Part shown: piece after piece, positions 63,172 through 64,000 of the stretch | Layout: each line of letters opens with the position of its first letter | Position numbering within the stretch: position 1 is the first letter of the stretch | Source: Aquimarina aggregata | Lineage (GTDB): Bacteria > Bacteroidota > Bacteroidia > Flavobacteriales > Flavobacteriaceae | DNA: 64,000 nucleotides | Reading direction: 5' to 3' | Assembly (NCBI RefSeq): GCF_001632745.1 | Contig: NZ_LQRT01000035.1 | Coordinates: forward strand, 124,001-188,000 | Notes under the pieces: model-generated | Seen by the model: only the letters and a program-made list of their open reading frames with translations | Database searches by the model: none | Told to the model about the DNA's origin: nothing | Position numbers and translations under genes: made by a program

Positions 63172-64000
63172 TTAAAAAACATCTTTAAGTAACTTACTCA
63201 ATTGTTCAAATTCTATTAAAAACGCATCATGTCCGTGGACTGAATCAATTATACTATGGGTACTATTTTCTTTTACTTTTTTTAACTCTTGAAATGTTAA
63301 TGTGTCTTCTGCTGCCGTAAAAAACATATCAGAATTAACGCTTACGATATGTATATTAGATTCTATATTGCGTACCACATCTAAAAAGTCACCTCTTCCT
63401 AAAGTAATATCAATATTTGCCAGAATATGATTTAACTCTTTATATGCGGCAATTGTAAACCGTTTTTTGAGTTTCTCTCCATGGTGAAACAACCAACTTT
63501 CTATATTAAACATATCTTTTTCATCATTATAACTTCGATTAAACTTTTGTTGAAATGATGATGGTGATCTATAAATTAACATAGCATGTAATCTAGCATC
63601 ATGAATAGGGTTGTTAGAATTTAGCAAAATTTGTTCCTGAACAAGACAATTAGCTTTTAACCAATCGGTAGATTTCCAATCTGTTGCTATTGGTATTAAA
63701 TTTTCAATCAAACTAGGCTTAAGGGCTGCCATTTCCCAGGCGATTCCTCCACCTACAGAGCCGCCTATCACGGCATATAAACGTTCTATATTTAATATTT
63801 CTAAACCTATTGAAAAAATAGTAGCAATATCTCTAGCATTAAATATTTGATGATTCTGGATCAGATTATCTTCTAAACCGTCATATCCATTTCCTGGAAT
63901 ATTAAACGATAAAACAGTATATCTACTGGTATCAATAAGTTTTTCTTTTCCTATTAAACCATTCCACCAACCGTCTTTTCCACAAACTGTAGAATTACCT
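63172..64000 (-). CDS. metX: Homoserine O-acetyltransferase-like alpha/beta hydrolase, 5' end cut by window
   Basis: At least 276 residues, open to base 64000 in frame; a GTG at 63771 is an internal codon, not the start. Features: FNIPGNGYDG, the nucleophile elbow GGSVGGG (usual MetX GGSMGGM), a catalytic Asp in VNSDMFFTAAE and His in SVHGHDAFL. Activates homoserine for MetZ. Directly upstream of thrA (12-bp gap), so co-transcribed. A SAM riboswitch could lie beyond the window. Confidence 0.85.
   Translation of the reverse strand, partial: GNSTVCGKDGWWNGLIGKEKLIDTSRYTVLSFNIPGNGYDGLEDNLIQNHQIFNARDIATIFSIGLEILNIERLYAVIGGSVGGGIAWEMAALKPSLIENLIPIATDWKSTDWLKANCLVQEQILLNSNNPIHDARLHAMLIYRSPSSFQQKFNRSYNDEKDMFNIESWLFHHGEKLKKRFTIAAYKELNHILANIDITLGRGDFLDVVRNIESNIHIVSVNSDMFFTAAEDTLTFQELKKVKENSTHSIIDSVHGHDAFLIEFEQLSKLLKDVF

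Noticed and set aside
63769..63771. GTG as start of the MetX-like gene
   Set aside because: The frame stays open to the window end and the upstream 76 codons encode conserved MetX sequence (FNIPGNGYDG).
1..64000. tRNA, rRNA, CRISPR, prophage or insertion sequence
   Set aside because: No cloverleaf-like or repeat-spacer pattern and no transposase, integrase or phage proteins were seen on either strand.

Overview
The window is AT-rich and gene-dense and reads as a chromosomal segment of a marine member of the Flavobacteriaceae (Bacteroidota). Evidence is a gliding-motility ABC ATPase (GldA), several secreted proteins ending in type IX secretion (T9SS) sorting domains, a GH16 agarase-like enzyme with fascin-like repeats, an epimerase-type threonine dehydrogenase, a split MetH, a DAHP synthase/chorismate mutase fusion and a Bacteroidota-type promoter. 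An Aquimarina-like genus is a guess. I see no rRNA, tRNA, CRISPR array, phage or insertion sequence.

Layout. 1-4.4 kb: the end of a Lipoprotein_15-like secreted protein and a large Fn3/MAM T9SS cargo protein. 4.4-6.9 kb: an ECF sigma factor, a membrane-anchored probable anti-sigma factor and an outer-membrane protein in one operon. 7-21.2 kb: housekeeping genes (polyprenyl synthase, rlmN, a CHI/DUF2147 fusion, queA, aroA, MazG-like, three DUF3857 proteins, dtd, rsgA). 21.8-26.1 kb: an aromatic amino-acid operon, pheA-aminotransferase-tyrA-DAHPS/CM. 26.3-29.2 kb: tdh-kbl with a divergent Lrp regulator. 29.2-36.9 kb: GH1 enzyme, gldA, a PAS kinase with response regulator, a GIN-domain lipoprotein, a PagL-like protein and a HAD enzyme. 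36.9-42.4 kb: metH (two genes)-DinB-metF behind a SAM-I riboswitch. 42.6-49 kb: secreted and surface proteins including the GH16 enzyme, plus a Coa1-like protein and a ferredoxin. 49-57 kb: a complete sulfate-to-sulfide operon. 57.3-64 kb: a lipoprotein and the metX-thrA-(cytochrome c peroxidase)-osmC-metZ methionine operon, cut by the window end.

The most striking find is upstream of pheA: a 25-codon leader ORF (25982-26059, minus) with the run FYFFFFYF, followed by mutually exclusive RNA pairings ending in a textbook intrinsic terminator 63 nt before pheA. It has the full architecture of a ribosome-mediated Phe/Tyr attenuator controlling the whole aromatic operon, with a Bacteroidota -33/-7 promoter just upstream. 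A second RNA switch, a clear SAM-I riboswitch, precedes the split metH operon.

The pathways interlock. The cys operon makes sulfide, metX-thrA-metZ makes homocysteine, and riboswitch-controlled metH/metF methylates it to methionine. aroA and the DAHPS/CM fusion feed chorismate and prephenate to the attenuated pheA/tyrA operon.
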